Made by a program: the position numbers and the translations under genes
The notes under the pieces: generated by a model
The model's database searches: none
Told to the model about the DNA's origin: nothing
What the model saw: the letters and a program-made list of their open reading frames with translations, nothing else
In this document: positions 1 through 9,150 of the stretch, in pieces
Layout: each line of letters starts with the position of its first letter
Numbering within the stretch: position 1 is the stretch's first letter
Origin: Neisseria mucosa
Lineage (GTDB): Bacteria > Pseudomonadota > Gammaproteobacteria > Burkholderiales > Neisseriaceae
NCBI GenBank assembly: GCA_003028315.1
Contig: CP028150.1
Coordinates: 1,426,001-1,490,000 of the forward strand
DNA: 64,000 nucleotides
Reading direction: 5' to 3'

Positions 1-396
1 GGCAAACGACTGCTTCTACGCGTTGCGGACATCATGCACCAAGACGACGCTCTGCCCGCCGTCCGACTCGGTACGCCCTTAAAAGAAGCCATCGTCAGCA
101 TGAGCGAAAAAGGCTTGGGTATGCTGGCGGTAACGGACGATCAAGGTCGTCTGAAAGGCGTGTTTACCGACGGCGATTTGCGCCGCCTGTTCCAACAGCG
201 CGACCGCTTTGACGGGCTGACCGTCGATGAAATCATGCACCCCTCCCCAAAAACCATCCCCGCCGAACGCCTTGCCACCGAAGCCCTCAAAGTCATGCAG
301 GCAAACCATGTGAACGGGCTTTTGGTAACCGATGCCGACGGCGTGCTGACCGGCGCGCTGAATATGCACGATTTACTGATGGCGCGGATTGTGTAG
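1..396 (+). CDS. kdsD: Arabinose-5-phosphate isomerase, C-terminal part
   Basis: This is the end of a KdsD/KpsF/GutQ-family sugar isomerase, which turns ribulose 5-phosphate into arabinose 5-phosphate for Kdo and lipooligosaccharide synthesis. The frame is open from base 1, so the N-terminal SIS (sugar isomerase) domain lies outside the window. The visible part is a pair of CBS domains: the first around LGMLAVTDDQGRLKGVFTDGDLRR, shown here only by position (bases 115-190), and the second around GLLVTDADGVLTGALNMHDL (about 318-378). It ends in MARIV and a TAG stop at 394-396. The KdsD assignment rests on the CBS pair and the upstream residues GKRLLLRVADIMH, which match the family; only 131 codons are visible. 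Confidence 0.85.
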   Translation, partial: GKRLLLRVADIMHQDDALPAVRLGTPLKEAIVSMSEKGLGMLAVTDDQGRLKGVFTDGDLRRLFQQRDRFDGLTVDEIMHPSPKTIPAERLATEALKVMQANHVNGLLVTDADGVLTGALNMHDLLMARIV

Positions 397-403
397 TCCA
401 AGC

Positions 404-442
404 AGGTCGTCTGAAACCTGATTCAACGTTTTCGGACGACCT
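404..442 (+). terminator. DUS-pair terminator after kdsD
   Basis: Head-to-head DUS arms AGGTCGTCTGAA (404-415) and TTCGGACGACCT (431-442) form a hairpin followed by TTTCC. The right arm has one mismatch (G for A) from the consensus. Confidence 0.6.
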
Positions 443-484
443 TTCCAGTATAATCCAAGCCTTTCCCCCGATTGCGAACCCACC

Positions 485-1744
485 ATGACCTCGATTCAAC
501 TCGACCATACCGCCAAAGTTCTGGCTGAAATGCTGACTTTCAAACAGCCTGCCGATGCCGTTCTGTCCGCCTACTTCCGCGAACACAAAAAGCTCGGCAG
601 GCAAGACCGCCACGAAATCGCCGAAACCGCCTTCGCCGCCCTGCGCCATTATCAAAAAATCAGTACCGTCCTGCGCCGCCCGCATGCCCAGCCGCGCAAA
701 GCCGCGCTTGCCGCGCTCGTTCTCGGCAGAAGCACCAACATCAGCCAAATCAAAGACCTGCTCGACGAAGAAGAAACCGAGTTCCTCAGCAGCCTGAAAG
801 CACGCAAAACCGAATTTTCAGACGACCTCCATACCGCCGCCGAGTTGCCGCAATGGCTGGTGGAACAACTGCAAAAACATTTTAGCGACGAAGAAATCCT
901 CGCCTTCGGCCGCAGCATCAACCAAGCCGCGCCGCTCGACATCCGCGTCAACACGCTCAAAGGCAGACGCGACAAAGTGCTGCCACTGCTTCAAACCGAA
1001 AGCCCCGATGCAGAAGCCACGCCCTATTCCCCTTGGGGCATCCGCCTGAAAAACAAAATCGCCCTCAACAAACACGAATTGTTTTTAGACGGCACGCTGG
1101 AAGTCCAAGACGAAGGCAGCCAGCTCCTCGCCCTGCTCGTCGGCGCCAAACGCGGCGAAATCATCGTCGATTTCTGCGCCGGCGCAGGCGGCAAAACCCT
1201 CGCAGTTGGCGCGCAAATGGCAAACAAAGGCAGAATCTACGCCTTCGACATCGCCGAAAAACGCCTTGCCAACCTCAAGCCCCGTATGACCCGCGCCGGA
1301 CTGACCAACATCCACCCCGAACGCATCAGCAGCGAACACGACGGCCGCATCGCACGCTTGACCGGCAAAGCCGACCGCGTTTTGGTCGATGCCCCCTGCT
1401 CCGGCTTAGGCACGCTGCGCCGCAATCCCGACCTCAAATACCGCCAGTCGCCCGAAACCGTCGCCAAACTTTTGGAGCAGCAACACAGCATCCTCGATGC
1501 CGCCGCCAAACTGGTCAAACCGCAAGGCAGGCTGGTTTACGCCACTTGCAGCGTGTTGCCCGAAGAAAACGAAATGCAGGTCGAACGCTTTTTGGAAGAA
1601 CACTTGGAATACGAACTCCTCGACTGCGCCGACCTGCTCGCCGGTTTGAAAATCGATTTGAACACCGGCAAGTACCTGCGCCTCGATTCGGCAAAACACC
1701 AAACCGACGGATTCTTCGCCGCCGTTTTGCAACGCAAGGAATAA
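485..1744 (+). CDS. RsmB-like rRNA cytosine-C5 methyltransferase (NOP2/Sun family)
   Basis: An S-adenosylmethionine-dependent enzyme of the RsmB/Sun/NOP2 family, which makes 5-methylcytosine in ribosomal RNA in the cytoplasm. The SAM-binding motif DFCAGAGGKT lies near residue 228, motif IV DAPCSGLGTLRR near 300, and motif VI YATCSVLPEENE near 351; the two cysteines in PC and TC are the expected catalytic pair. The 419-residue length fits the family. The N-terminal third is poorly conserved, so I do not decide between RsmB itself and a paralogue. It follows kdsD after a DUS terminator and converges on scpB. Confidence 0.85.
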   Translation: MTSIQLDHTAKVLAEMLTFKQPADAVLSAYFREHKKLGRQDRHEIAETAFAALRHYQKISTVLRRPHAQPRKAALAALVLGRSTNISQIKDLLDEEETEFLSSLKARKTEFSDDLHTAAELPQWLVEQLQKHFSDEEILAFGRSINQAAPLDIRVNTLKGRRDKVLPLLQTESPDAEATPYSPWGIRLKNKIALNKHELFLDGTLEVQDEGSQLLALLVGAKRGEIIVDFCAGAGGKTLAVGAQMANKGRIYAFDIAEKRLANLKPRMTRAGLTNIHPERISSEHDGRIARLTGKADRVLVDAPCSGLGTLRRNPDLKYRQSPETVAKLLEQQHSILDAAAKLVKPQGRLVYATCSVLPEENEMQVERFLEEHLEYELLDCADLLAGLKIDLNTGKYLRLDSAKHQTDGFFAAVLQRKE

Positions 1745-1771
1745 ATGTTCAAATAAGGCGTCAACACATAA

Positions 1772-1801
1772 AAGGTCGTCTGAAAACCCTTTCAGACGAC
1801 C
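1772..1801. terminator. DUS-pair bidirectional terminator
   Basis: Arms AGGTCGTCTGAAAA and TTTCAGACGACC separated by only a few bases lie between two convergent genes (the methyltransferase and scpB), so the hairpin can serve both strands. Confidence 0.7.
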
Positions 1802-1810
1802 CCTCCCAAT

Positions 1811-2422
1811 TCAGTTGACCAACCTGCCCGAATTTTCAGACTCTTCCGCAGGCCCTTTCTCATCGCCTGTCGGCGGCGTTTCCACCAAATCGGGCAACAC
1901 CAATTCACCCAACTCGGTCAATGGCGGCAGTTCTTCCAAACTGTCCAACTGCAAATCGCTCAAAAATGTTTCCGTCGTCGCCCACAATGCAGGCCGCCCG
2001 ACCGAATCACGATGCCCGATCACTTCAATCCAGCCCCTGTCCTGCAAAGTCTGCATCACGTTCTGCGACACCGCCACGCCGCGTATGCCCTCAATGTCGC
2101 CTCGCGTCACCGGCTGCTGGTAGGCAATAATCGCCAGCGTTTCCATTACGGCGCGGGAATAACGCGGTGCACGCTGTTCCTGAAGGCTGCCCAGCCGCTC
2201 GAAAGCCGCCTGAGCAATCTGAAACCGCCAGCCCTCGTGCGTATGCACCAGTTGCAACGCCCTACCCTGCCAACGCGTTTTCAACTGCGCCAATACATCA
2301 ATTAATTTGTCCTTCGACAGCGGCGGCACACACAATTCGCGCATGGATTTTTCGTTTAGGGGTTCGGTTTGGGTCAAAAGCGCGGCTTCGATGAGCGCGT
2401 CGGGAGGGAGTTTTTCGTTCAT
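1811..2422 (-). CDS. scpB: Segregation and condensation protein B
   Basis: ScpB is the winged-helix subunit of the SMC-ScpA-ScpB complex that compacts and separates the chromosome. The 203-residue protein has the typical pair of winged-helix modules: residues 1-85 and about 90-165. The diagnostic stretch ETLAIIAYQQPVTRGDIEGI is followed by the GRPALWATTETFL segment. The C-terminal 35 residues are acidic and low in complexity, as is common in this family. No scpA lies next to it in the window, which is unusual for many bacteria but does not affect the call. Confidence 0.93.
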   Translation of the reverse strand: MNEKLPPDALIEAALLTQTEPLNEKSMRELCVPPLSKDKLIDVLAQLKTRWQGRALQLVHTHEGWRFQIAQAAFERLGSLQEQRAPRYSRAVMETLAIIAYQQPVTRGDIEGIRGVAVSQNVMQTLQDRGWIEVIGHRDSVGRPALWATTETFLSDLQLDSLEELPPLTELGELVLPDLVETPPTGDEKGPAEESENSGRLVN

Positions 2423-2451
2423 GATTTAAGATTGTTGTTCGACATAACAAG

Positions 2452-2491
2452 TTTTCAGACGACCTTTAAGCACTTGGCGGTTGTCTGAAAA
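2452..2491 (-). terminator. DUS-pair terminator
   Basis: Arms TTTTCAGACGACC (2452-2464) and GGTTGTCTGAAAA (2479-2491) form a hairpin with one G-T pair, downstream of the leftward gene that ends at 2623. Confidence 0.55.
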
Positions 2492-2622
2492 ACGGAAACA
2501 GCAGGATATGTTTGACAGGGCAAATTTAAATGAAGTACCTGTTTCGGCCTCTCATCGGAGCGGGAATGACGATGTGCGTTTTTCCTATTTTAACCTACGG
2601 CACATTCGGACAGAAACCGTCT

Positions 2623-3243
2623 TTATCCGCCATGACAGGCTTCATAAAGCGGCAGCAAATCTTCCACCGTTTCGGCTATCCATTTCGCTACATCCTGCTT
2701 GCCCAAATCGTCGCGTTCAATGTGTTTGCCGATGCAGAAAAAGTCTTCGTCGTTTTGCAACCTTCGGTCGGATTCGCTTTGTTGTGCGACGGTGCGGTAG
2801 TCGTCATATTCGCTTTCCGCGCCGTGCCACATATCGAATGCGGCGTATTTTTCGGTATCGAAATCATCCAGCCAGCGGTTGTATTCCGGCAGCGCAATCG
2901 GCGACACGTCGGCTTTGTAGCAATGCCAGTCTAGGCTGACGCTCAGGCGGCGGTGGTTCAATAAAATCGATAAAATCGCGGCGGAGTTTTTGTATTGGGC
3001 GTATTTGAAGTAGGCGAAGAAATGGGCGCGCACCTGCCAGCCGTTACACCAGCGTTCGATATGCGGCGGGGCGAAAGGTTCGCCCAAGTCTGCGGCGACC
3101 TGCTGTATCAGCTGCTGCCATATCTGCCAGTTTTCCTTGTAGTCGGCTTTGATTTGCGGAATGCTCTCAGGCTGGTATTTTTTGAGCTGGGCAAACTGGA
3201 AAAATGGGATATTGAACAAATCGCAGCTTTTTGGCGTCAGCAT
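2623..3243 (-). CDS. HI_0552-family conserved protein
   Basis: A 206-residue protein that resembles the HI_0552 family found in Haemophilus and Neisseria, whose function I cannot state with confidence. I see no signal peptide, membrane segment or known catalytic motif; the protein is rich in aromatic residues (Trp, Tyr, Phe) and acidic near the C-terminus. I chose the ATG at 3243 because AAGGAAG stands about 7 bases upstream. The longer frame up to 3315 would run back through two DUS copies and is unlikely to be translated. It stands alone between DUS terminators. Confidence 0.7.
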   Translation of the reverse strand: MLTPKSCDLFNIPFFQFAQLKKYQPESIPQIKADYKENWQIWQQLIQQVAADLGEPFAPPHIERWCNGWQVRAHFFAYFKYAQYKNSAAILSILLNHRRLSVSLDWHCYKADVSPIALPEYNRWLDDFDTEKYAAFDMWHGAESEYDDYRTVAQQSESDRRLQNDEDFFCIGKHIERDDLGKQDVAKWIAETVEDLLPLYEACHGG

Positions 3244-3290
3244 GGTTTGCTTCCTTTTCAGACGACGTGGTTGTGTTACGGGGGATATTG

Positions 3291-3330
3291 AGGTCGTCTG
3301 AAACTCTGTTTTCAAGTTTTCAGACGACCT
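3291..3330 (-). terminator. DUS-pair terminator
   Basis: AGGTCGTCTGAAAC and GTTTTCAGACGACCT flank a short loop just downstream of the leftward hemerythrin-like gene. Confidence 0.6.
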
Positions 3331-3362
3331 TTATTTGAAGAAACGGTAATCTGTAAACGACC

Positions 3363-3872
3363 TTATCTGCGCCGGCGCGCTGCCATGATTTCGCCGATTT
3401 CGGTCAGTTTCTCTTTGGGGATAAACGTTTTGCCCATGTCGAACAAAGGTTCTTCAATCGCCAGATGCACATCGTAACCTGCCACAAAGCGTTTGAACGC
3501 TTCCGCATCGGGGATATAGGCGTTGTCTGCTTCGAGTTTGGCAAATTCGGCAGCCACGGCATCCCAGTTGCCATGCAGGCTCACATGCTGGCGCAAAAGC
3601 TCGTTCACGCTTTCTTGGGCTTGCGGCGCGTATTGCAGCAGGAGCGGGAAGAAGTTTTCTTCTTCGTCTTCATGGTGCAGCGGGGCGGCGACGTTGAAAT
3701 ACTGGGCGATTTGGCGGATGGTTTGCAAAACAATCTGATTGCAGCCGTTTTCGGCGATATAGTCCGACAGCATGGCGACCTGGCCGCAGAAACGGCGCAC
3801 TTTGCCGTGGCAGGCGTACAGCATTTCAATCGGTTCGGCAAAGGTAACGCTTTTGGTTTCAAACGGATTCAT
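3363..3872 (-). CDS. Hemerythrin-like (HHE domain) protein
   Basis: A 169-residue cytoplasmic four-helix protein of the hemerythrin HHE-cation-binding family, which holds a di-iron centre and is linked to oxygen, nitric oxide or iron handling. Likely metal ligands are H22, H66/H67 with E69 and E71, H96, H100, H136 and E140. The ATG at 3872 is preferred to a TTG at 3905, because the TTG lies inside a DUS copy (GTTGTCTGAAAA). It lies downstream of the azurin gene on the same strand, but a terminator-like hairpin separates them. Its exact role is not shown by the sequence. Confidence 0.8.
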   Translation of the reverse strand: MNPFETKSVTFAEPIEMLYACHGKVRRFCGQVAMLSDYIAENGCNQIVLQTIRQIAQYFNVAAPLHHEDEEENFFPLLLQYAPQAQESVNELLRQHVSLHGNWDAVAAEFAKLEADNAYIPDAEAFKRFVAGYDVHLAIEEPLFDMGKTFIPKEKLTEIGEIMAARRRR

Positions 3873-3920
3873 GTTTGTGTTCTCAATGGGGTACTTTTCA
3901 GACAACCATTTTATAACAAA

Positions 3921-3943
3921 ACAGCCTGCATAAAGCAGGCTGT
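3921..3943 (-). terminator. Intrinsic terminator of azurin gene
   Basis: A perfect 9-bp stem ACAGCCTGC / GCAGGCTGT with a 5-base loop. Read leftwards it is followed by TTTTGTTATAAAA. It lies about 24 bases after the azurin stop. Confidence 0.7.
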
Positions 3944-3966
3944 CTGTATTTTGAAGCTTGGACGGA

Positions 3967-4542
3967 TTAGTCGACCAAAGTCACTTTGCCGTTCATCAAA
4001 GCACCGTGTCCTGGGAAGGTGCAAGCAAATTTGTATTCGCCGCCCGCCAGTTTGGCAGGATCCAGAGTCAGGGAAGCTTCTTCGCCGCCGCCGACCAGTT
4101 TGGTGTGGGCAACAACGCGTGCATCGTCAGCTTTCACGTAGTCGGTTGCAGCAGCGCCGGCACCGTCTTTGAAAATACCGTCCATGTCTTCGGCTTTACC
4201 GATGACGATGTTGTGACCCATGCTTTCTTTAGGTTGGGTACCGGTGTGTTTCAGGGTAACGGTGAATTCTTTACAAGCTTTGCTGACTTGGATTTCTTTA
4301 GTGTTGAACTGCATAGCGTCGTTGGCTTCGACAGTAGTCGCGCAGTTGCCGGCGGCAGGTGCTGCGGCAGAATCGGCAGGCGCTGCTTCGGAAGCAGGAG
4401 CAGCATCGGCAGGTGCAGCAGTTTCCGCAGGAGTGGCTTCAGAAGCGGCAGGCGCTGCATTCTCAGCAGGTTTTGCAGGTTCTTGCGAGCAGGCAGCCAA
4501 ACCGATAACGGCGGCAGAAATCAGGGCTAAATATGCTTTCAT
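3967..4542 (-). CDS. laz: Lipid-modified azurin (type 1 copper protein)
   Basis: A blue copper protein that carries electrons at the outer membrane, in Neisseria to denitrification enzymes or peroxidase. The 191-residue precursor has a lipoprotein signal ending in GLAAC, with Cys18 as the lipid site. Residues 20-65 form an Ala/Pro/Glu-rich linker of the type seen in neisserial Laz. The azurin domain follows. The expected copper ligands are all present: His110 (SMGHN), Cys174, His179 (CTFPGHG) and Met183 (ALMNG). A good Shine-Dalgarno (AGGAG) precedes the ATG. It is transcribed alone, with its own terminator. Confidence 0.95.
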   Translation of the reverse strand: MKAYLALISAAVIGLAACSQEPAKPAENAAPAASEATPAETAAPADAAPASEAAPADSAAAPAAGNCATTVEANDAMQFNTKEIQVSKACKEFTVTLKHTGTQPKESMGHNIVIGKAEDMDGIFKDGAGAAATDYVKADDARVVAHTKLVGGGEEASLTLDPAKLAGGEYKFACTFPGHGALMNGKVTLVD

Positions 4543-4772
4543 TTGTATCTCCTAATGATGAGAGTCTGTTAAATTTTACAAAACAAAACTTGCGAATATA
4601 TTAATAAACCCATATTCGAGTTTACTATCTACAAGCGGAACCAAAGAAATAATGAAGCCGTATTCTGCTACAACAACCCAAACAAGTCCAAGATTCCATA
4701 GCAAATTTACATCAGTTTACCTAAAAAAGAATGACTACTATTCAGGTATTATTCCTTTAGTATTAGACCCTC

Positions 4773-4788
4773 TCATTCGAACGAATGA
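4773..4788. repeat. Perfect short inverted repeat
   Basis: TCATTCG-AA-CGAATGA lies in the AT-rich 286-base gap between the azurin start and the DUF721 gene end. It has no T-run on either side, so it looks more like a protein site than a terminator. Nothing else was recognised in this gap. Confidence 0.4.
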
Positions 4789-4828
4789 AATTTAACTTAT
4801 ATTAACAATTTAAATAATAATTCCTAAC

Positions 4829-5251
4829 TTAACGGCTGTGTTTGCGCACCAACTCCGCCAGCGCGGCAGCCAATTCAGGATGCTTGTCTTCCAATTTTGC
4901 CGCCGCCGCATCAAAACTCTCCAATGCCGCCCCGCTCAAATGCAGGCTGTTGACTTTGGGTTGCGCCGGCGGCTTCGGCACGACTTTGACCACCACATCC
5001 CGAATCCCCGCGTTCAACTCCTGAAGCTGCGGCACAAGCGCGGGCAATATCATTTTCAGGCGCGAAGCCGCCATACCGTTTGCCGCCAGCAACACCAACC
5101 TGCCCTCTTCGATGCAGGCAGTTTGAAAGTGCGGGTGCAGGTTTGCTGGCAGGATGCGTTTGACTGCCGCATCCAGCCTGCGCCATTGTTGCGACTGCTG
5201 CAACAAACCGGCCAACCGCGCATCCCGCTTGCCCAATTGTTCCAAATTCAT
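4829..5251 (-). CDS. DUF721 (DciA-like) protein
   Basis: A 140-residue protein of the DUF721 family. Members known as DciA help load the replicative helicase DnaB in bacteria that lack DnaC; I infer that role from family membership only. The conserved hydrophobic core is in residues 45-80 (RLVLLAANGMAASRLKMILP), and the C-terminal half is Ala-rich and helical. It is divergent from secA, with a single DUS copy (about 5259-5270) in the 157-base gap. This arrangement beside secA is common in Neisseria and other beta-proteobacteria. Confidence 0.78.
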   Translation of the reverse strand: MNLEQLGKRDARLAGLLQQSQQWRRLDAAVKRILPANLHPHFQTACIEEGRLVLLAANGMAASRLKMILPALVPQLQELNAGIRDVVVKVVPKPPAQPKVNSLHLSGAALESFDAAAAKLEDKHPELAAALAELVRKHSR

Positions 5252-5408
5252 ATGTTTCAGACGACCTTTTCAAAGTGTACGGTTGTATTATCAAGATTGA
5301 AATCCGGTAAAACTGCCTTTATTTCAAACGGCATGACTGCCTTGCCGCGAGGCTTGTGTTAAAATCCCCGTTTCGCCATTATTTTATATCAGGCGCAGGA
5401 ACTATTTC

Positions 5409-8162
5409 ATGCTGACAAACATTGCTAAGAAAATCTTCGGCAGCCGCAATGACCGGCTGCTCAAACAATACCGTAAATCCGTTGCCAAAATCAACGCACT
5501 CGAAGAACAAATGAAAGCCTTGAGCGATGCGGATTTACAGGCTAAAACAGCCGAATTCAAACAACGTCTTGCCGACGGACAGACTCTGGACGACATCTTG
5601 GTCGAAGCCTTCGCCGTCTGCCGCGAAGCGTCCCGCCGCGTACTCGGTATGCGCCACTTCGACGTCCAGCTTATCGGCGGCATGGTGCTGCACGACGGCA
5701 AAATCGCCGAAATGCGTACCGGTGAAGGTAAAACCTTGGTCGCCACCCTTGCCGTCTATCTCAACGCCCTGTCCGGCAAAGGCGTACACGTCGTTACCGT
5801 CAACGACTATCTTGCCTCGCGCGACGCGGGCATCATGGCACCGCTCTACAACTTCCTCGGCTTAACCGTCGGCGTCATCATCGCCGATATGCAGCCGTTT
5901 GACCGTCAAAACGCCTACGGCTCCGACATTACCTACGGTACCAACAACGAATTCGGCTTCGACTACCTGCGCGACAATATGGTAACCGACCAATACGACA
6001 AAGTTCAGCGCGAATTGAATTTTGCCGTAGTGGACGAAGTGGACTCCATTCTGATCGACGAAGCGCGCACCCCGCTGATTATCTCCGGTCAGGCGGATGA
6101 CAACATCCAGCTGTACCAAATCATGAACAGCCTTCCCGCGCACCTCATCCGCCAAGAAACCGAAGAAGGCGAAGGCGATTACTGGGTCGATGAAAAAGCA
6201 CACCAAGTCATCTTGAGCGAAGCGGGTCACGAACACGCCGAGCAAATCCTGATTCAAATGGGTTTGCTGCAAGAAAACGACTCCCTCTACTCCGCCGCCA
6301 ACATCGCCCTGATGCACCACCTCATGGCAGCATTGCGCGCGCATACGTTATTCCATAAAGACCAACACTACGTCATCCAAGACGGCGAAATCGTTATCGT
6401 GGACGAATTTACAGGCCGTCTGATGTCCGGCCGTCGCTGGTCCGAAGGTCTGCACCAAGCCGTCGAAGCCAAAGAAGGCGTGGAAATCAAACGCGAAAAC
6501 CAAACCCTCGCCTCCATTACCTTCCAAAACTACTTCCGCCTGTACACCAAACTCTCCGGCATGACCGGTACCGCCGATACCGAGGCTTTCGAGTTTCAAA
6601 GCATCTACAACCTCGAAACCGTCATTATCCCGACCAACCGCCCCGTACAGCGTAAAGACTTCAACGACCAGATTTTCCGTTCTGCCGAAGAAAAATTCGA
6701 AGCCGTCGTCAAAGACATCGAAGAATGCCACAAACGCGGACAACCCGTCCTCGTCGGTACCACCAGCATCGAAAACTCCGAGCTGGTTTCCCGTCTTCTG
6801 CAAAAAGCCGGACTGCCGCACAACGTCCTCAACGCCAAAGAACACGAACGCGAAGCCCTGATTGTCGCCCAAGCCGGTAAAGTCGGCGCCATTACCGTCG
6901 CCACCAACATGGCGGGCCGCGGCACCGACATCGTCCTTGGCGGCAACCTCAAGCACCAAATCGAAGCCATCCAGTCCAACGAAAACCTGAGCGACGAAGA
7001 AAAAACCGCACAAATCGCCGCTCTTGAAAACGGCTGGCAGGCAGAACACGACCAAGTGGTCGCGGCAGGCGGCCTGCACATCATCGGCACCGAACGCCAC
7101 GAAAGCCGCCGCATCGACAACCAATTGCGCGGACGCGCAGGCCGTCAGGGCGACCCCGGCTCCAGCCGCTTCTACCTCTCATTTGAAGACCCGCTGCTGC
7201 GCCTCTTCGCACTCGACCGCGCTGCCGCCATCCTCAACCGCCTTGCGCCCGAACGCGGCGTCGCCATCGAACACGGCATGTTGACCCGTCAAATCGAAGG
7301 CGCGCAACGCAAAGTCGAAGGCCGCAACTTCGACATGCGCAAACAAGTATTGGAATACGACGACGTTGCCAACGACCAACGTAAAGTCATCTACCACCAA
7401 CGCAACGAAATCCTCAACAGCAAAGACGTCAGCGACCTGACTAAAGGTATCCGCGAAGAAGTCATCAGCGATTTGGTCGATTTGTACATACCGCCCGACA
7501 GCATGGAAGAGCAATGGGACATCCCTGGGCTCGAAAGCCAGCTTGCCGCCGAGTTCCGCCTGCACGAAGACATCCAAGCATGGCTCAAAGCAGACACCAC
7601 ATTGGACAATCAGGACATCAAAGAGCGTCTGATTAAACGCATGGAAGAAGAATACGCAGCCAAAGTCGAGCTGGTCGGCAAAAAACCGATGGCGGATTTC
7701 GAACGCAACGTCATGCTGCAAGTCATCGACCTGCAATGGCGCGAACATCTTGCCGCCATGGACTACCTGCGTCAAGGCATCCACCTGCGCAGCTATGCCC
7801 AGAAAAATCCGAAACAGGAATACAAACGCGAAGCCTTCGCCATGTTTGAAAACCTGTGGCGCGGTATCAAGCATCAAACCGCTTCCCTCTTAGCCTCCGT
7901 CCAAATCGAGCGCAACACCGACGTAGAAGAAATTGCCGAACCCGCACCCGTCGGCATCCAAACCATCCACTCCGAAGCGCCCGACATGGAAGAACTGCTC
8001 GGACAATCCCAAACTAATTTGGTTACCGAAGCTTTCGACCCCGATGGAACGGATTTCAGCCCCGAAGCGCTGACCGCCCAAGGCCGTATCGTCCACCGCA
8101 ACGACCCCTGTCCTTGCGGCAGCGGCCTGAAATACAAACAATGCCACGGCAAACTAAGCTGA
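5409..8162 (+). CDS. secA: Preprotein translocase ATPase SecA
   Basis: The motor that drives unfolded preproteins through SecYEG in the inner membrane. At 917 residues it is full length. The DEAD-type motor is seen in MRTGEGKTLVA (Walker A, near residue 101) and DEVDSILIDEART (Walker B, near 208). The second nucleotide fold has TNMAGRGTDIVLGGNL (near 499) and QLRGRAGRQGDPG (near 573). The C-terminal zinc finger CPCGSGLKYKQCH, used for SecB and ribosome binding, is intact. It is a single-gene unit; the DUS hairpin that should end it has been opened by an IS3-family insertion. Confidence 0.98.
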   Translation: MLTNIAKKIFGSRNDRLLKQYRKSVAKINALEEQMKALSDADLQAKTAEFKQRLADGQTLDDILVEAFAVCREASRRVLGMRHFDVQLIGGMVLHDGKIAEMRTGEGKTLVATLAVYLNALSGKGVHVVTVNDYLASRDAGIMAPLYNFLGLTVGVIIADMQPFDRQNAYGSDITYGTNNEFGFDYLRDNMVTDQYDKVQRELNFAVVDEVDSILIDEARTPLIISGQADDNIQLYQIMNSLPAHLIRQETEEGEGDYWVDEKAHQVILSEAGHEHAEQILIQMGLLQENDSLYSAANIALMHHLMAALRAHTLFHKDQHYVIQDGEIVIVDEFTGRLMSGRRWSEGLHQAVEAKEGVEIKRENQTLASITFQNYFRLYTKLSGMTGTADTEAFEFQSIYNLETVIIPTNRPVQRKDFNDQIFRSAEEKFEAVVKDIEECHKRGQPVLVGTTSIENSELVSRLLQKAGLPHNVLNAKEHEREALIVAQAGKVGAITVATNMAGRGTDIVLGGNLKHQIEAIQSNENLSDEEKTAQIAALENGWQAEHDQVVAAGGLHIIGTERHESRRIDNQLRGRAGRQGDPGSSRFYLSFEDPLLRLFALDRAAAILNRLAPERGVAIEHGMLTRQIEGAQRKVEGRNFDMRKQVLEYDDVANDQRKVIYHQRNEILNSKDVSDLTKGIREEVISDLVDLYIPPDSMEEQWDIPGLESQLAAEFRLHEDIQAWLKADTTLDNQDIKERLIKRMEEEYAAKVELVGKKPMADFERNVMLQVIDLQWREHLAAMDYLRQGIHLRSYAQKNPKQEYKREAFAMFENLWRGIKHQTASLLASVQIERNTDVEEIAEPAPVGIQTIHSEAPDMEELLGQSQTNLVTEAFDPDGTDFSPEALTAQGRIVHRNDPCPCGSGLKYKQCHGKLS

Positions 8163-8235
8163 TGACAGCTTAAACAAAAGGTCGTCTGAAACTTTGAACT
8201 GGCCCCCAAATCTTGGACACTCATAAAAGCCTATT

Positions 8236-9150
8236 CAGGCGCTCTGTGCAAGCTGGGTTCTGTATGCGACAGGACTCAGCTTTTTCAATTTCAAACTGCA
8301 ACGCTCCCGGTTGTAGTAATCCATATAGTCATCTATCTGCTTCATCAATTCATCTACCGTCAATTCACCTGCGTTATATAGTGGATTAAAATTGCAATGA
8401 TACGGCGTTGCCAACGCCCTTATGTACTACCTGTACACGGCGGGCTTTGCCGCCTTGTCTCATTTTTATTTTAATCCACTATAGAAACACTCCGTCTTCA
8501 ACACCGCAAAGAAGCTTTCCATCGACGCATTGTCCCAACAGTTCGCCTTTCGCGACATGCTTTGAACCATGGAATGCTCCGCAAGCAATTCCCTATACCC
8601 CGCCGTACGGTACAGCACACCTTGGTCCGAATGCAGCATCGTTCCTTTATCAGTCAGACGGGGTGCGGCTTTTTCGAGCATTTCCTTCACCATTTCGCTG
8701 TTAGCATTGCGGCTCATGGCGTAGGCGACGATCTCGCGGTTGAACAAGTCCAAGATTGGCGATAGGTACAGTTTGCCGTCCTTCCCTTTAAGTTCGGTAA
8801 CGTCGGTCAGCCATTTTTCGTTGGGCTTTCGGGCTTTGAACCGGCGTTTGAGGAGGTGTTCCGATATCTCGCCCATGGCGGGATGGCGGTAGGCTTTTTT
8901 CGCCCGTATGAGGGCTTTCAGTTCCAACTGCTTCATCAGCCGCGCCACTTTTTTGCGGTTCCAATCTAATGCGGCGGCAATGCGCCTTTGTCCGTAGCGT
9001 CCTTTATGCCGCCGGTAGGTTTCGACAAGGAGGGCTTTGTCGGCTTCATCGGGGTCGGGTCGGTCTTGGTGGTGGTAGTAAAAGCTGCTTTTGGGTAGGT
9101 TTGCGATGTGCAGCAGGTATTTGAGCGGGTGTTGCGCCCTCAGTGTTTGG
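8236..9150 (-). pseudogene. IS3-family transposase OrfB, broken by a Correia element
   Basis: OrfB is the DDE catalytic subunit of IS3-family (IS150-like) transposase, normally made by a -1 frameshift from orfA. The reading frame starts near 9150 with RAQHPLKYLLHIANLPKSSF, overlaps the end of orfA in the -1 frame, and contains the DDE landmarks WLTDVTEL, LHSDQGVLY and NASMESFFAVLKTE. At CFY the frame runs into the Correia element (8377-8483). Removing that element with one TA restores C-F-Y-N-A-G and the tail DYYNRERCSLKLKKLSPVAY, ending at the stop at 8236. The break therefore follows a single clean insertion. Confidence 0.88.
8377..8483. repeat. Correia-type element (variant interior) inside orfB
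   Basis: A 107-base element with perfect terminal repeats TATAGTGGATTAAAAT / ATTTTAATCCACTATA. TA is duplicated at the insertion point. The interior keeps the usual plan of GC-rich inverted arms but differs clearly in sequence from the other copies in the window. Confidence 0.85.

Noticed and set aside
2481..2939. ORFs opposite the HI_0552-family gene
   Set aside because: They overlap the better-supported leftward gene and have no recognisable features.
6348..7124. A 258-codon leftward ORF inside secA
   Set aside because: Antisense shadow of secA, rich in Val/Gly/Phe without any known domain.
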